Below, one piece after another: positions 18,819 through 27,743 of a stretch of 64,000 nucleotides of DNA. The notes under the pieces are model-generated. The model made no database searches and had not been told where the DNA came from. It saw only the letters and a list, made by a program, of their open reading frames with translations. Every line of letters starts with the position of its first letter. The first letter of the stretch is position 1. This DNA comes from JBAOHV01 sp037045265 (GTDB lineage: Bacteria; Actinomycetota; Acidimicrobiia; Acidimicrobiales; Microtrichaceae): assembly GCA_037045265.1 (NCBI GenBank), contig JBAOHV010000024.1:71027-135026 (forward strand), in the 5' to 3' direction. Position numbers and translations under genes: made by a program.

Positions 18819-19493
18819 TCAGCTGTGCCGATCGGACCAGACCGGCGGGGGTGCCGCTCGGGTGGCGGCCCTGAGCAGAGCCAGGTAGTCGGTGCGGGAG
18901 ATGTCCACGACCCCGAGCGACTCCAGGTGCGGTGTCGACCACTGGACGTCTATCAAGGCTCCCGGTGCCGGGAGCATGAGCTCGGCGAGCCACACGACCG
19001 CCGCCTTCGAGGCGTCGGTGGCGCGGTGGAACATCGACTCGCCGGCGAAGAACGCGCCGATCCGCACGCCGTAGAGCCCCCCGACGAGCTCATCGTCGCG
19101 CCACACCTCGATGCTGTGAGCCCAGCCCATCTCGTGCAGGTAGTAGTAGGCGTCGACCATCTCCGGGGTGATCCAGCCGTGAGGGCGACTGGGGTCACCG
19201 CAGGCCAGGACCACTTCGCGGAACGACGTGTCGATGCGCAGCTCGAAACGCCGCATGGAACGAGCGAGCGTACGCGAGCGGTGCACACCGTCGACCGGCA
19301 GCACGGCCCGTGGGTCGGGTGACCACCAGCCGATCCGGCCCCGCCGTCCGACGGGCATGGGGAACAGCCCGTTGCGGTAGGCGCCGAGCAAGGTCGCTGG
19401 TTCCAGATCGCCACCGACCGCGACCGGACCGTCGGGGTCCGCGTCGAGGACCGGCGGGAACTGCCAGCGGCTCGGCGGTGGCTCGATCAGCAC
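18819..19493 (-). CDS. aat: Leucyl/phenylalanyl-tRNA--protein transferase
   Basis: 224 aa. Attaches Leu or Phe to N-terminal Arg/Lys of proteins, making them targets of ClpS/ClpAP (N-end rule). Signatures include GLFPMP, the tryptophan pair WWSPDPRAVLP, HGWITPEMVDAY, GWAHSIEVW, GGLYGV, FAGESMF and the LIDVQ strand near the end. The ATG lies in the gap after the 3-hydroxyacyl-CoA dehydrogenase gene, which is in the same direction. Confidence 0.93.
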   Translation of the reverse strand: MLIEPPPSRWQFPPVLDADPDGPVAVGGDLEPATLLGAYRNGLFPMPVGRRGRIGWWSPDPRAVLPVDGVHRSRTLARSMRRFELRIDTSFREVVLACGDPSRPHGWITPEMVDAYYYLHEMGWAHSIEVWRDDELVGGLYGVRIGAFFAGESMFHRATDASKAAVVWLAELMLPAPGALIDVQWSTPHLESLGVVDISRTDYLALLRAATRAAPPPVWSDRHS

Positions 19494-19511
19494 ATGGCCG
19501 ATCGTAGGCCC

Positions 19512-20371
19512 CTACTTCTTGGAGTAGTCGTAGAAGCCGCGACCGGACTTCCGGCCGAGCTGACCGGCGGACACCATGCGGCGCAGCACCGGAACTGCCG
19601 CGTAGTTGGGGTCCTTGAACTCCTCGTAGAGAGCGTCGAGGATCGCCAAGGAGGTGTCCAAGCCGACCAGGTCCAGCAGCGCGAGCGGCCCCATCGGGAA
19701 GTTGCAGCCGCCCTTCATCGCCGTGTCGATGCCCTCGGCTGAAGCGGTGCCCGCCTCGAGCATGCGCACGGCGTTGTTCAGGTACGGGAACAGCAGAGCG
19801 TTCACGATGAACCCGGCGTGGTCCTTGACCAGCACGGCGTTCTTGCCGCACGCCTCGGCGAACGCGGTGACCTCGGCGACGGTCTCGTCCGAGGCGGTCA
19901 GCGGGGCGATGATCTCGACCAGCGACATGGCGGGTGCCGGGTTGAAGAAGTGCACGCCGACGACGCGGTCCCGGGCGCTTGGTGGCGACGGCCATCTCGA
20001 CCACCGGCAGCGTCGAGGTGTTGGTAGCCAGGATGGCACCGTCCTTGACCACCGAATCGAGCTCGGCGAACAAGGCGCGGCTTGATGTCGAGGTCCTCGA
20101 CGACCGACTCGATCACCAGATCGCAGTCGACGAGCGCACCGATGTGGTCGGTCGCGCTGACCCGGGCACGGACGGCATCCGCGTCGGCCTGCTCGAGCTT
20201 GCCGCGCTCGACCTGGCGGGCCAGCGACTTCTCGAGCGACGCGACCATCGCGTCGGCGGTCTCCTGCTTGCGGGAACGAAGCACCACCTCGAAGCCGGAC
20301 TTCGCCGCTACTTCAGCGATGCCCGACCCCATGATGCCCGAGCCCAGAATCCCCACACGTTCGATCGTCAT
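19512..20371 (-). CDS. 3-hydroxybutyryl-CoA dehydrogenase (two frameshifts)
   Basis: NAD-dependent oxidation of 3-hydroxyacyl-CoA. The first frame gives the nucleotide-binding start RVGILGSGIMGSGIAEVAA and LVIESVVEDLDIK. The second, after about 20085, gives FAELDSVVK and ATNTSTLPV. The third, after about 19980, gives VGVHFFNPAPAMSLVEII, AGFIVNALLFPYLN, GCNFPMGPLALLDLVGLD and GRGFYDY. Total length (about 286 aa) matches the family. Each break is cured by removing one base (in AAGCCGCGCC and in ACCAAGCGC on the coding strand). Confidence 0.88.
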
Positions 20372-20530
20372 GGGGGGTGAGGCTACTCACGGGTAACAAC
20401 CGCCGGGCAAGTCCCGTCGGAGTTGTGTCGTCGTCAGGGCTGCGAGGCGTAGCTTGGTCGTGACCCGAGGCGCACGATCGTCCCCTGACGAGAGCGCGGT
20501 CCGTCGACCCACGATCGGAGACACGGACGG

Positions 20531-21225
20531 ATGGACGGAACGCTGGCGCTCATTGGGGGCAGGGAGTTCACCGAGGGATGCACCTTCGACGCGGCTCTCG
20601 TCGATGATGCCTCCGAGGTGCTGCTCATCCCTGCAGCGCTCGCGTACGAGAACCCGAGCGCCGCGATCGACCGGGCTGTCGAGTGGTTCAGCCCTCTGGA
20701 GTCGCAGTGCGCACACTCGACGTCTACAGGCGTGCCGACGCCATGGACCCGGCCGTGGCCGACCTGGCTCGCAGCGCGTGTGCCGTCTACGTGACCGGTG
20801 GTTCGCCGATGCACCTGCGGTCGGTGCTCAAGGACACGGCCCTGCTCGCCGCCCTGATCGAAGCGTGGCGCAACGGGGCGACGATCGCCGCGGCCGGTGA
20901 GGCCGGCTCGGTGCTCTGCAGCCACATGGTCGACAGCCGGGGTGGAGCGTTCACTGTCGGCCTGGACCTGATCACGACGATGACGGTCGTTCCGCGCCGA
21001 GACAAGTGGTCACCCGAGAAGCTCCACCGTACGGTCGAGCTCGCCCACCGCGGACTGCCTGTCGTCGGGATCGACGAGGCCACGGCGTTGATCCGCTCGG
21101 CCGACGGCACCTGGCGAGTCGAGGGAGCAGGCAACGTGCACGTCTTCGTCGACGGCCGCTCGGCCGGGATGGACGCCCTGCCGGCCGAGCTCAACCCGGC
21201 ACTCGCTGACGCCTCCTGCTGTTGA
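20531..21225 (+). CDS. Peptidase S51/cyanophycinase-like protein lacking the usual Ser (frameshifted)
   Basis: About 231 aa across two frames: GTLALIGGREFTEGC then, after about 20697, VAVRTLDVYRRADA, YVTGGSPMHLRSVL, AAAGEAGSVLCSHM and GLDLITTMTVVPR, ending in HVFVDGR. The layout is that of the S51/type 1 glutamine amidotransferase-like fold. Active S51 peptidases have their nucleophile in G-x-S-A-G-A; here the loop reads G-E-A-G-S, so the standard Ser is absent. It may be a non-peptidase member. Confidence 0.65.
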
Positions 21226-21252
21226 TCTGGCCCTTCTGATGGGCCGGTCCTG

Positions 21253-22089
21253 TCAGTCGGCTGGTGTCTCGACGATCGTCACGGAGTCGATCAGGACCGC
21301 CTTGGAAGGCTCCTGCGTGGCCGTTCCGAGCGCCCCGATCGAGTCGACCACGTCGGTGCCCTGGGTCACCTGGCCGAACTTGGTGTAGTTCGGCTGGAGC
21401 TGTGCGCCACCGCCAGGCAGGACAACGAAGAACTGGCTGCCGTTCGTGCCGGCACCCGCGTTCGCCATGGCCAGCGAGTAGTCGGTGTAGGCACCGGAGT
21501 CGTTGGGCAGCTCGTCCTCGAACTCGTAGCCCAGGTCGTTGCTGCCCCATGGAGCGCCGTCGCCGTCGCCGGCCTGGATCACGAATCCGGGGACGATGCG
21601 GTGGAACGGCACCCCGTCGTAGAAGTGGTAGCGGGACAGCACCACGAAGTTGTTGACGGCGATCGGCGCGGCCTGAGCGTCGAGGGTTGCGGTGAACTCG
21701 CCTTCGGTGGTCGCGAAGGTGGCCGTGTAGGTGGCAGCGGGGTCGATGCACTCCGGCGGTGGGCCGGCGAACTTCTGGACCCGCTCGGGGGAGCCGGTCT
21801 CAGGAGGGCACTCGGTCTCCGCGCTCAGGGTGATCCCGGCGGGTGGTGCCGGCAGCTCGGCCGCATCGGACGCGGCTGTGGTGGTCGTGGATCCGTCGAC
21901 CTGGTCGGCGGAATCGTCGGAACGGGTCATCGCGACGACTGCTGCGATCACGACCAGGATGGCGAGCACCGAGCCGGCGATCGCCATCTGTCGGTTGCGC
22001 TTCGCCTTCCGCTCGACCTGACGGCGTGCCTCGTCGACGCGGTTCCGGCGTTCCTTCTGGCGTGCATGCTTGTCGGCGTTGGTCCCCAC
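21253..22089 (-). CDS. Membrane-anchored cyclophilin-type peptidyl-prolyl isomerase
   Basis: 278 aa from GTG 22089 (the open frame upstream is antisense to lysC). A Lys/Arg-rich N-terminus (about 1-28) precedes a membrane helix (about 30-48), a Ser/Thr/Pro-rich extracellular linker and a cyclophilin domain with VNNFVVLSRYHFYDGVPFHR, GFVIQAGDGDG, YSLAMANAG and GSQFFVV. It should catalyse proline isomerisation outside the membrane. The cyclophilin Trp and His positions near the C-terminus vary, so activity is assumed, not shown. Confidence 0.88.
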   Translation of the reverse strand: MGTNADKHARQKERRNRVDEARRQVERKAKRNRQMAIAGSVLAILVVIAAVVAMTRSDDSADQVDGSTTTTAASDAAELPAPPAGITLSAETECPPETGSPERVQKFAGPPPECIDPAATYTATFATTEGEFTATLDAQAAPIAVNNFVVLSRYHFYDGVPFHRIVPGFVIQAGDGDGAPWGSNDLGYEFEDELPNDSGAYTDYSLAMANAGAGTNGSQFFVVLPGGGAQLQPNYTKFGQVTQGTDVVDSIGALGTATQEPSKAVLIDSVTIVETPAD

Positions 22090-22140
22090 GGCGCCGGATG
22101 GTAGCGAACCCGGCGGCGGAGGCCGTGGCAGCCTCGGTCG

Positions 22141-22167
22141 GCCCCGACGGCCCCGACGGCCCCGACG
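22141..22167. repeat. 9-bp tandem repeat, 3 copies
   Basis: GCCCCGACG occurs three times without mismatch in the divergent gap between the cyclophilin and lysC genes. It probably has no function beyond local slippage, but it sits where promoters for both genes are expected. Confidence 0.8.
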
Positions 22168-22245
22168 GCCACTCCGGCCACTGCGGCACCGCTGCCGGCG
22201 AACCGGTTGAGGGACACGCCCATGCCGCTGGTACCTTCTTGGCCC

Positions 22246-23469
22246 GTGGCGCTGCTCGTCCAGAAGTTCGGCGGAACATCGGTCGCCGACCCAGAACGGA
22301 TCCGTGAGGTCGCCGACCATGTCGCGCGGTGTCGGCGCCGCGGTGACGACGTCGTGCTGGTCGTCTCCGCGATGGGCAAGGAAACCGACGAGCTGCTGCG
22401 CCTTGCCAACGAGGTGTCCGACACCCGCCCTGGTCGTGAGATGGACATGCTGATCACCGCCGGGGAACGCAAGGCGATCGCACTCGTCTCGATGGCGCTG
22501 GCAGCCGCAGGGGTCGAGTCGGAGAGCTACACCGGCTCCCAGGCGGGCTTCCTGACCGACACGAACCACACGAACGCCAAGATCCTCGACGTCCGCGCGG
22601 ACCGGATCCGTTCGGCGGTGGCCGCAGGACGGGTACCGGTGGTCGCAGGGTCCCAGGGCGTGTCCACCGACAACGACGTGACGTTCCTGGGCAGGGGCGG
22701 CTCCGACACGACAGCGGTCGCGCTGGCCCATGTGCTCTCGGCCGACGCCTGCGAGCTCTACACGGACGTGTCGGGTGTGTTCACGACCGACCCGCGCGTC
22801 GTCGAGAGCGCCCGCAAGATGCACCGCATCTCCTTCGACGAGATGCTCGAGATGACCGCCGCGGGCTGCCCCAAGCCGGCCATGCGATCGGTCGAGTACG
22901 CGCACCGCCAAAGGGTGCCGCTCCACGTGCGCTCTGCGTTCACGTGGGAGGTCGGCACCTGGGTGACCGAGGAGGATCCCGACATGGAGCAGGCAGTCAT
23001 ACGGGCGGTCGTCGCCGACCTCTCCGAGGCGAAGGTCACCGTCAGCGGAGTTCCCGACCGTCCCGGTATCGCGGCCAACCTCTTCCGTCGTCTTGCTGAT
23101 GCTGCGATCAACGTCGACATGATCGTGCAGAACGCGTCCGAGGGGGGGATCACCGACATCTCCTTCACCGTCCCCCACTCGGAGCTCGACGAGGCACTGG
23201 CGATCTGCGAGACCAAGCGGGCCGAGATCGACGCCGCGAACGTCACCGCGGACCACGAGATCGCCAAGGTGAGCGTCGTGGGCGCAGGCATGAAGTCCAA
23301 CCCGGGTGTTGCCGCGACGATGTTCGAGACGCTCGCAGGGCACGGCATCAACATCGAGATGATCTCGACCTCGGCGATCCGAATCTCATGTGTCGTGGCT
23401 GAGGACGACGCGGACCGTGCGGTCCAGGTGCTCCACGACGTCTTCGAGCTGTCCGAGACCACCTTCTGA
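22246..23469 (+). CDS. lysC: Aspartate kinase
   Basis: 407 aa from GTG 22246, giving the canonical start ALLVQKFGGTSVADPERI. First step of Lys/Thr/Met/diaminopimelate synthesis. The kinase half has VVVSAMGKETDELL-like and GRGGSDTTAVALA segments and the aspartate-site region FTTDPRVV. Two ACT domains follow (AKVTVSGVPDRPGIAANLF; VSVVGAGMKSNPGVAATMF), where lysine or threonine feedback acts. No frame errors. Its pathway partner asd is 1.2 kb away beyond hemW. Confidence 0.96.
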   Translation: MALLVQKFGGTSVADPERIREVADHVARCRRRGDDVVLVVSAMGKETDELLRLANEVSDTRPGREMDMLITAGERKAIALVSMALAAAGVESESYTGSQAGFLTDTNHTNAKILDVRADRIRSAVAAGRVPVVAGSQGVSTDNDVTFLGRGGSDTTAVALAHVLSADACELYTDVSGVFTTDPRVVESARKMHRISFDEMLEMTAAGCPKPAMRSVEYAHRQRVPLHVRSAFTWEVGTWVTEEDPDMEQAVIRAVVADLSEAKVTVSGVPDRPGIAANLFRRLADAAINVDMIVQNASEGGITDISFTVPHSELDEALAICETKRAEIDAANVTADHEIAKVSVVGAGMKSNPGVAATMFETLAGHGINIEMISTSAIRISCVVAEDDADRAVQVLHDVFELSETTF

Positions 23470-23494
23470 CGCGGTCACGGCCGGCCGAGACCTG

Positions 23495-24637
23495 TCAGGG
23501 CCCGCCGAGGAGCCGTCGCACGACGCCGTCGGCCAGCAACCGGCCCCGTGTCGTCAGCACGAGTCGCCGCCCGCAGGGCAGGGGGAGACCCTCGGCGAGG
23601 CGGACCCCCAACATGATCGACTCGATGCGACGCTGCTCGTCGTCGAGATGCTCGTGGCCCGCGACCACACCGACTCCTCCGAGCGCCGCCGCGACCCAGC
23701 TGTCGGTATCAGTGACGTTCCACCAGCGGGTTCCGGCGACGTGGGAGTGCGCACCGGGGCCGACCCCCCACCAGTCGTGGTTCCGCCAGTACAACAGGTT
23801 GTGGCGGCAGCGCGCGGCGGGATCGCGCGACCAGTTCGAGATCTCGTACCACTCGAAACCGGCGCTGCGCAGCATCGAATCGGCCAGCAGGTACCGGTCT
23901 GCCGCGTCGTCGTCGGATGGTTCGCTCAGCTGACCACGACGGACCCTCGACGCCAGCTTCGTACCCGACTCGATGCCGAGCGCGTATGCGCTGACATGGT
24001 CCACCTGGGTGCTCAGCACCGCCTCGAGGCTCGCTCGCCAGTCGTCCTCGGTCTCGCCCGGGGTTCCGTAGATCAGGTCCAGGCTGACGTGGTCGAAGCC
24101 GGCTCTGCGCGCGTCGCGGACCGCCTGCAGTGCCAGCTCGGGTGAGTGGGTCCGGTCGAGGAGCTCGAGCACACGCCGGCGTACGCTCTGCATGCCGAAC
24201 GAGACCCGGGTGACGCCCATCTCCCGCAGCTCGGCCAGCTGAGCGGGGGCGAGTCCGTCCGGGTTGGCCTCGATGCTGATCTCCAGGTCCGGCCCGACAT
24301 CGAACCGGTCGGTCACCGCGTCGACGAGGCGGCGCGTCTGTGTCGGGCTGAGCGTCGTCGGTGTGCCTCCACCGAAGTAGATGCTGGTCAACGGCGGTAC
24401 CCGGTCGGCGATCAGCGACGCGGCCGAGTCGATCTCAGCGGTCGCCGCCGCGACGAACGCGTCGGTTCGCCCCAGCGCACCCGGGGATCCGGGATCGGGA
24501 AGTGCAGAGGTCACGAACGCGCAGTAGCCGCACCTGCGGGTGCAGAAGGGAACGTGGATGTAGAGGCCGAACGGCGCCCCAGCGGGGCGGAGCTCCGGGT
24601 GCACCCGTTCAGGGTCCCACAGCGAGGCGTCGGGCAC
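23495..24637 (-). CDS. hemW: Heme chaperone HemW (radical SAM, CPO III-like)
   Basis: 380 aa. The radical SAM cluster motif is CTRRCGYC after LYIHVPF, followed by YFGGGTPT, ISIEANPDGL, RVSFGMQSV, and DLIYGTPGET. Members of this type bind heme and deliver it to target enzymes, and lack coproporphyrinogen oxidase activity. Convergent with lysC and divergent from asd. Confidence 0.92.
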   Translation of the reverse strand: MPDASLWDPERVHPELRPAGAPFGLYIHVPFCTRRCGYCAFVTSALPDPGSPGALGRTDAFVAAATAEIDSAASLIADRVPPLTSIYFGGGTPTTLSPTQTRRLVDAVTDRFDVGPDLEISIEANPDGLAPAQLAELREMGVTRVSFGMQSVRRRVLELLDRTHSPELALQAVRDARRAGFDHVSLDLIYGTPGETEDDWRASLEAVLSTQVDHVSAYALGIESGTKLASRVRRGQLSEPSDDDAADRYLLADSMLRSAGFEWYEISNWSRDPAARCRHNLLYWRNHDWWGVGPGAHSHVAGTRWWNVTDTDSWVAAALGGVGVVAGHEHLDDEQRRIESIMLGVRLAEGLPLPCGRRLVLTTRGRLLADGVVRRLLGGP

Positions 24638-24701
24638 CGTCCAGCACCCGGGAGGTCAATCGTCTTTGGGGCTCAGCAGCACCCCTCGTATCCTCGTCGT
24701 C

Positions 24702-25742
24702 ATGACCCTCCCCTCGAACCCGACTGTCGGAGTGTTCGGCGCGACCGGCCAGGTCGGTGGCGTGATGCGCACGCTGCTCGCAGAGCGCCGGTTCCCGGCA
24801 GGGGCGGTGCGCTTCTTCGCGTCGGCCCGATCCGCCGGAACGACCCTGGAGTACCGCGGTGTCGACGTCGTGGTCGAGGACACCGCTACCGCCGACTTCG
24901 GTGGCATCGACATCGCCTTGTTCTCCAACGGAGCGACCAGCTCGCGCGAGTACGCGCCCAAGGTCGCGGCAGCCGGAGCGGTCGTGATCGACAACTCCTC
25001 TGCCTGGCGGAGCGACCCCGAGGTGCCCCTCGTTGTCGCCGAGGTGAATCCCCACGCACTCGCCGATCGGCCCAAGGGCATCATCGCCAACCCGAACTGC
25101 ACGACCATGGCCGCCATGCCGGTGCTCAAGCCGCTGGCGGCCGAGGCCGGCCTTACCCGACTGGTGGTCAGCACCTACCAGGCGGTGTCCGGTGCAGGGC
25201 TGGCCGGGGTCGAGGAGCTCGCTCAACAGATCGCCACCCCGGGGGACCGCGCGGCCGAGCTCACCTACGACGGCACAGCGGTCGACTTCCCGCCCGGCGC
25301 CAAGTTCGCACGGACGATCGGCTACAACGTCGTGCCTCTGGCCGGGTCGGTGGTCGAGGACGGCTCGGAGGAGACCGACGAGGAGCAGAAGCTCCGTCAC
25401 GAGAGCCGCAAGATCCTCGAACTGCCCGAGTTGCGTGTGGCGGGCACCTGTGTGCGGGTGCCGGTGTTCACCGGACACTCGCTGTCGATCAACGCAGAGT
25501 TCGACCGGCCGATCAGCCCCGAACGCGCTCGTGAGGTCCTCGCCGCCGCTCCCGGTGTGGAGCTGAGCGACATCCCGAACCCGCTCGAGGCGGCGGGCGC
25601 AGATCCGTCGTACGTCGGGCGGATCCGTCGCGACCAGTCGACCGAGAACGGTCTGGTGCTGTTCGTGTCCAACGACAACCTGCGCAAGGGTGCCGCACTC
25701 AACACGATCCAGATCGCCGAGGTGCTCCTCGCCGGGGGGTGA
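24702..25742 (+). CDS. asd: Aspartate-semialdehyde dehydrogenase
   Basis: 346 aa from ATG 24702, giving TVGVFGATGQVGGVMRTLL, the NADP-binding start. Reduces aspartyl phosphate to the semialdehyde. The catalytic Cys is in NPNCTTMA, the substrate loop in STYQAVSGAG, and the conserved C-terminal His in FTGHSLSINAEF. An in-frame GTG-like start at 24666 has no ribosome site and would add non-family residues. Confidence 0.95.
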   Translation: MTLPSNPTVGVFGATGQVGGVMRTLLAERRFPAGAVRFFASARSAGTTLEYRGVDVVVEDTATADFGGIDIALFSNGATSSREYAPKVAAAGAVVIDNSSAWRSDPEVPLVVAEVNPHALADRPKGIIANPNCTTMAAMPVLKPLAAEAGLTRLVVSTYQAVSGAGLAGVEELAQQIATPGDRAAELTYDGTAVDFPPGAKFARTIGYNVVPLAGSVVEDGSEETDEEQKLRHESRKILELPELRVAGTCVRVPVFTGHSLSINAEFDRPISPERAREVLAAAPGVELSDIPNPLEAAGADPSYVGRIRRDQSTENGLVLFVSNDNLRKGAALNTIQIAEVLLAGG

Positions 25743-25757
25743 TCCCCGGCCGTGGGC

Positions 25758-26129
25758 CTAGGTCGCGTCCGGAGGGTCGATCCGCCAGCGGTTCCAGGGC
25801 CAGACACCGTCGATCTCGACCTCGAGCGAGAAGCTGAGAACGATCCGGATGACGACGATTCCGGCGAGGATCGCGACGCTCTCCAAGGTCGCCTCGACGA
25901 CGATCGTCAGGATGATGTCGGCGAGCAACAGGATCTCCAACCCCAGGAGGATGACCCTGGCCAGCGCGGTGCGCAGCCTGACGTAGGCGTCGGCTCGCCG
26001 GCCGCGATCGACGAGGTCGAACGCGAAGCCGCCGAACGCGATGAGCCCGCCGACGATCAGCACGGCGATGCCACACGCCTCGACCCCGCGCACGATGTGT
26101 TCGACCACTTCGTCGAAGTTCACCGACAC
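25758..26129 (-). CDS. DUF1622 membrane protein
   Basis: About 123 aa from GTG 26129. Three hydrophobic helices (GIAVLIVGGLIAFG; VILLGLEILLLADII; LAGIVVIRIVLSF) and a C-terminus ending WPWNRWR fit the DUF1622 family of small membrane proteins. Function unknown. Convergent with asd with 15 bp between stops. Confidence 0.75.
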   Translation of the reverse strand: MSVNFDEVVEHIVRGVEACGIAVLIVGGLIAFGGFAFDLVDRGRRADAYVRLRTALARVILLGLEILLLADIILTIVVEATLESVAILAGIVVIRIVLSFSLEVEIDGVWPWNRWRIDPPDAT

Positions 26130-26149
26130 GACGCTAGGACGCGGTTGGT

Positions 26150-26404
26150 TCAGGCCGGCGGATCCACCACATAGCGCTGCGCCGCTTCTTCGAGTGAGAG
26201 GCCGAGCTGGTTCGCAAGCGACGCCAGCCAGGCGAGCACGTCGCCGAGCTCGTGCAGCTGGTCGTCCCGGGAGCCCTTGCGAACGGCCTGGGCGAGCTCT
26301 CCGACCTCTTCGCAGAGCCATGCCACCGTCGACGGCATGCCTCGCTCACGGTCGGCGTCGCCGTACAGGCGATCCATGAGCTGCTGGAACTCGTCGATCT
26401 GCAT
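26150..26404 (-). CDS. MazG-like nucleotide pyrophosphohydrolase
   Basis: 84 aa from ATG 26404. The metal-binding pattern of MazG-type proteins is present: CEEVGELAQAV and, further on, HELGDVLAWLASLA (EExxE...ExxD). Such enzymes hydrolyse NTPs or dNTPs to monophosphates, often as house-cleaning. Length matches single-domain members. Substrate unknown. Confidence 0.82.
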   Translation of the reverse strand: MQIDEFQQLMDRLYGDADRERGMPSTVAWLCEEVGELAQAVRKGSRDDQLHELGDVLAWLASLANQLGLSLEEAAQRYVVDPPA

Positions 26405-26457
26405 CCCCGGACGATAACCCCCGTCCCGCAGCGGCTCCGTTCCGTCGATCGCGTGGA

Positions 26458-26973
26458 TCAGCCCCGCATGAACACCTGGACCGTGAAGACGGTGCGGTAG
26501 CCGTTGCACTCTCCCCACACCGCTCCGGCCCCCACCTGGTTGAACGACGCGTCCAGGATGTTGCGACGGTGCCCCGGTGAGTTCAGGTAGGCACCGTGCA
26601 CCTGGTAGATCGTGCCGCCTCGTCCGACGTTCTCACCGAGCTTCTGCCAGTTCTTGGGGGCTCCGTCGGCCAGGCGGGAATGCGAGATCTGGCAGCGGTC
26701 ACGCAGTGTGGCGGCCCAGGCGTCGGCCTTGATGTTGAGCTCGACGTTCTCGGTGAGCGGTGCCAGTCCGTTCTGGGTCCGGGACGCGTTGATCAGCGAT
26801 ATGACCTCGCCGCGGTCGGCGTCGGTGGTCTCGCACGACGTCAGGACGCCGGCCAGCATCAGCACCGATGCGAGTGCCGCCATCAGGGTCAGCGCGCGGT
26901 GTCGGCTGCGTCGCCCGTGTGTCGTGTCGAGGTCGCGCCCGGTCGAGCTCGTGGTCGTGATGGTCCCAGCCAT
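26458..26973 (-). CDS. CAP/SCP-domain lipoprotein
   Basis: 171 aa. An Arg-rich N-terminus, hydrophobic helix and lipobox-like LAGVLTSC predict a lipoprotein anchored outside the cell. The CAP domain follows: ISLINASRTQNGLAPL, ADAWAATLRDRC, HSRLAD, LGENVGRG and SPGHRRNILD. These secreted proteins have varied roles; a specific one cannot be given. Confidence 0.85.
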   Translation of the reverse strand: MAGTITTTSSTGRDLDTTHGRRSRHRALTLMAALASVLMLAGVLTSCETTDADRGEVISLINASRTQNGLAPLTENVELNIKADAWAATLRDRCQISHSRLADGAPKNWQKLGENVGRGGTIYQVHGAYLNSPGHRRNILDASFNQVGAGAVWGECNGYRTVFTVQVFMRG

Positions 26974-27082
26974 GCATTGGGTAACGACCTCTCACGGCCA
27001 CAACTTGACCCTTGTGGATGAGGAATCCTGCCCAGATCTCTCATCCCGGGTCGGCGCGGGTGTGAGAGGGAGGTGCTGGAGC

Positions 27083-27120
27083 AAGGCAACGGCCGGCCCC
27101 GGAGGGCCGGCCGTTGCCTT
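27083..27120 (-). terminator. Perfect 17-bp hairpin after tRNA-Pro
   Basis: Bases 27083-27099 pair without mismatch with 27104-27120 around a CGGA loop (arms AAGGCAACGGCCGGCCC and its complement). It sits 2 bp from the tRNA 3' end, so it is well placed to end tRNA transcription on the minus strand. There is no T-run. Confidence 0.7.
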
Positions 27121-27122
27121 GG

Positions 27123-27200
27123 TGGTCGGGTGGGGGAGATTTGAACTCCCGGCCTCCTCGTCCCGAACGAGGCGCGCGTACCAAGCTGCGCCACCACCCG
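27123..27200 (-). tRNA. tRNA-Pro, anticodon CGG
   Basis: On the minus strand the acceptor CGGGTGG pairs with CCACCCG, followed by an encoded ACCA end. The anticodon arm is CCTCG-TTCGGGA-CGAGG, which places CGG at positions 34-36 and reads the proline codon CCG. The T-arm has GTTCAAATC. The D-loop (AGCTTGGTACGCG) seems one base longer than usual. 78 nt including CCA. Confidence 0.93.
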
Positions 27201-27257
27201 TATCGCTGGCATCGTACCGGGCTCTGACCTCGGGCCGGAAATGCGATGCAGCGGCCC

Positions 27258-27668
27258 TCAGCTGACCAGCGTCTCCTCGTAGAAACCGCCGGCGAGAACC
27301 TCGTCGGCGGCCCGTCGGAGTCGGAGAGCGTCCAAGGGCTTGATCAGCCAGCCATCGGCCTCGGCGCGTGTGGCCAGGTACACGTCGGCGACACGGTCGA
27401 GCAGCATCAGGACCGGCCTGGCCTCGATCCGACCGGCCGAGGCCTCGTTGCGGACGGCGAGCGCAGTTGCGACGCCACCCATGTTGCCGATCTGCAGGTC
27501 GAGGACGACGAGGTCCGGGTCGACCTGATCGATCGCGGCGAGGACGTCGCGTCCGGCGGTGACGCGTACGACCTGCGTCGTCGGATCGGCGAGCGCCGCG
27601 TCGACTTCGTCGAGGACCTCGTCGGCGTCGGTCGCGACGAGGATGGTGCGCTCGGTCGCAGTAGTCAC
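27258..27668 (-). CDS. Response-regulator receiver-like protein
   Basis: 136 aa. The receiver pattern is visible: ILVATDADEVLDEV, a phosphorylatable-looking Asp in DLVVLDLQIGNMGG, a possible Thr/Leu switch in PVLMLLD and a Lys in DGWLIKPLD. The acidic pair near the N-terminus is present as DAD. No output domain or kinase is nearby, so it may act through protein contacts. Confidence 0.75.
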   Translation of the reverse strand: MTTATERTILVATDADEVLDEVDAALADPTTQVVRVTAGRDVLAAIDQVDPDLVVLDLQIGNMGGVATALAVRNEASAGRIEARPVLMLLDRVADVYLATRAEADGWLIKPLDALRLRRAADEVLAGGFYEETLVS

Positions 27669-27743
27669 GTCGCCGACGATACTCCGGGCGCGATCAGGCC
27701 CGACAATGCGCCGCCTTTGCGAAGCCGACAGGGTGGCCCGTTC

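Noticed and set aside
17216..18874. 552-aa plus-strand open frame over the LLM and flippase-like genes
   Set aside because: Arg/Gly-rich translation with no domain; it is an alternate frame of two well supported genes.
22090..23343. Upstream part of the long minus-strand open frame that runs into the cyclophilin gene
   Set aside because: It is antisense to an intact lysC, has no family features, and the cyclophilin has its own GTG at 22089 ahead of a normal anchor helix.
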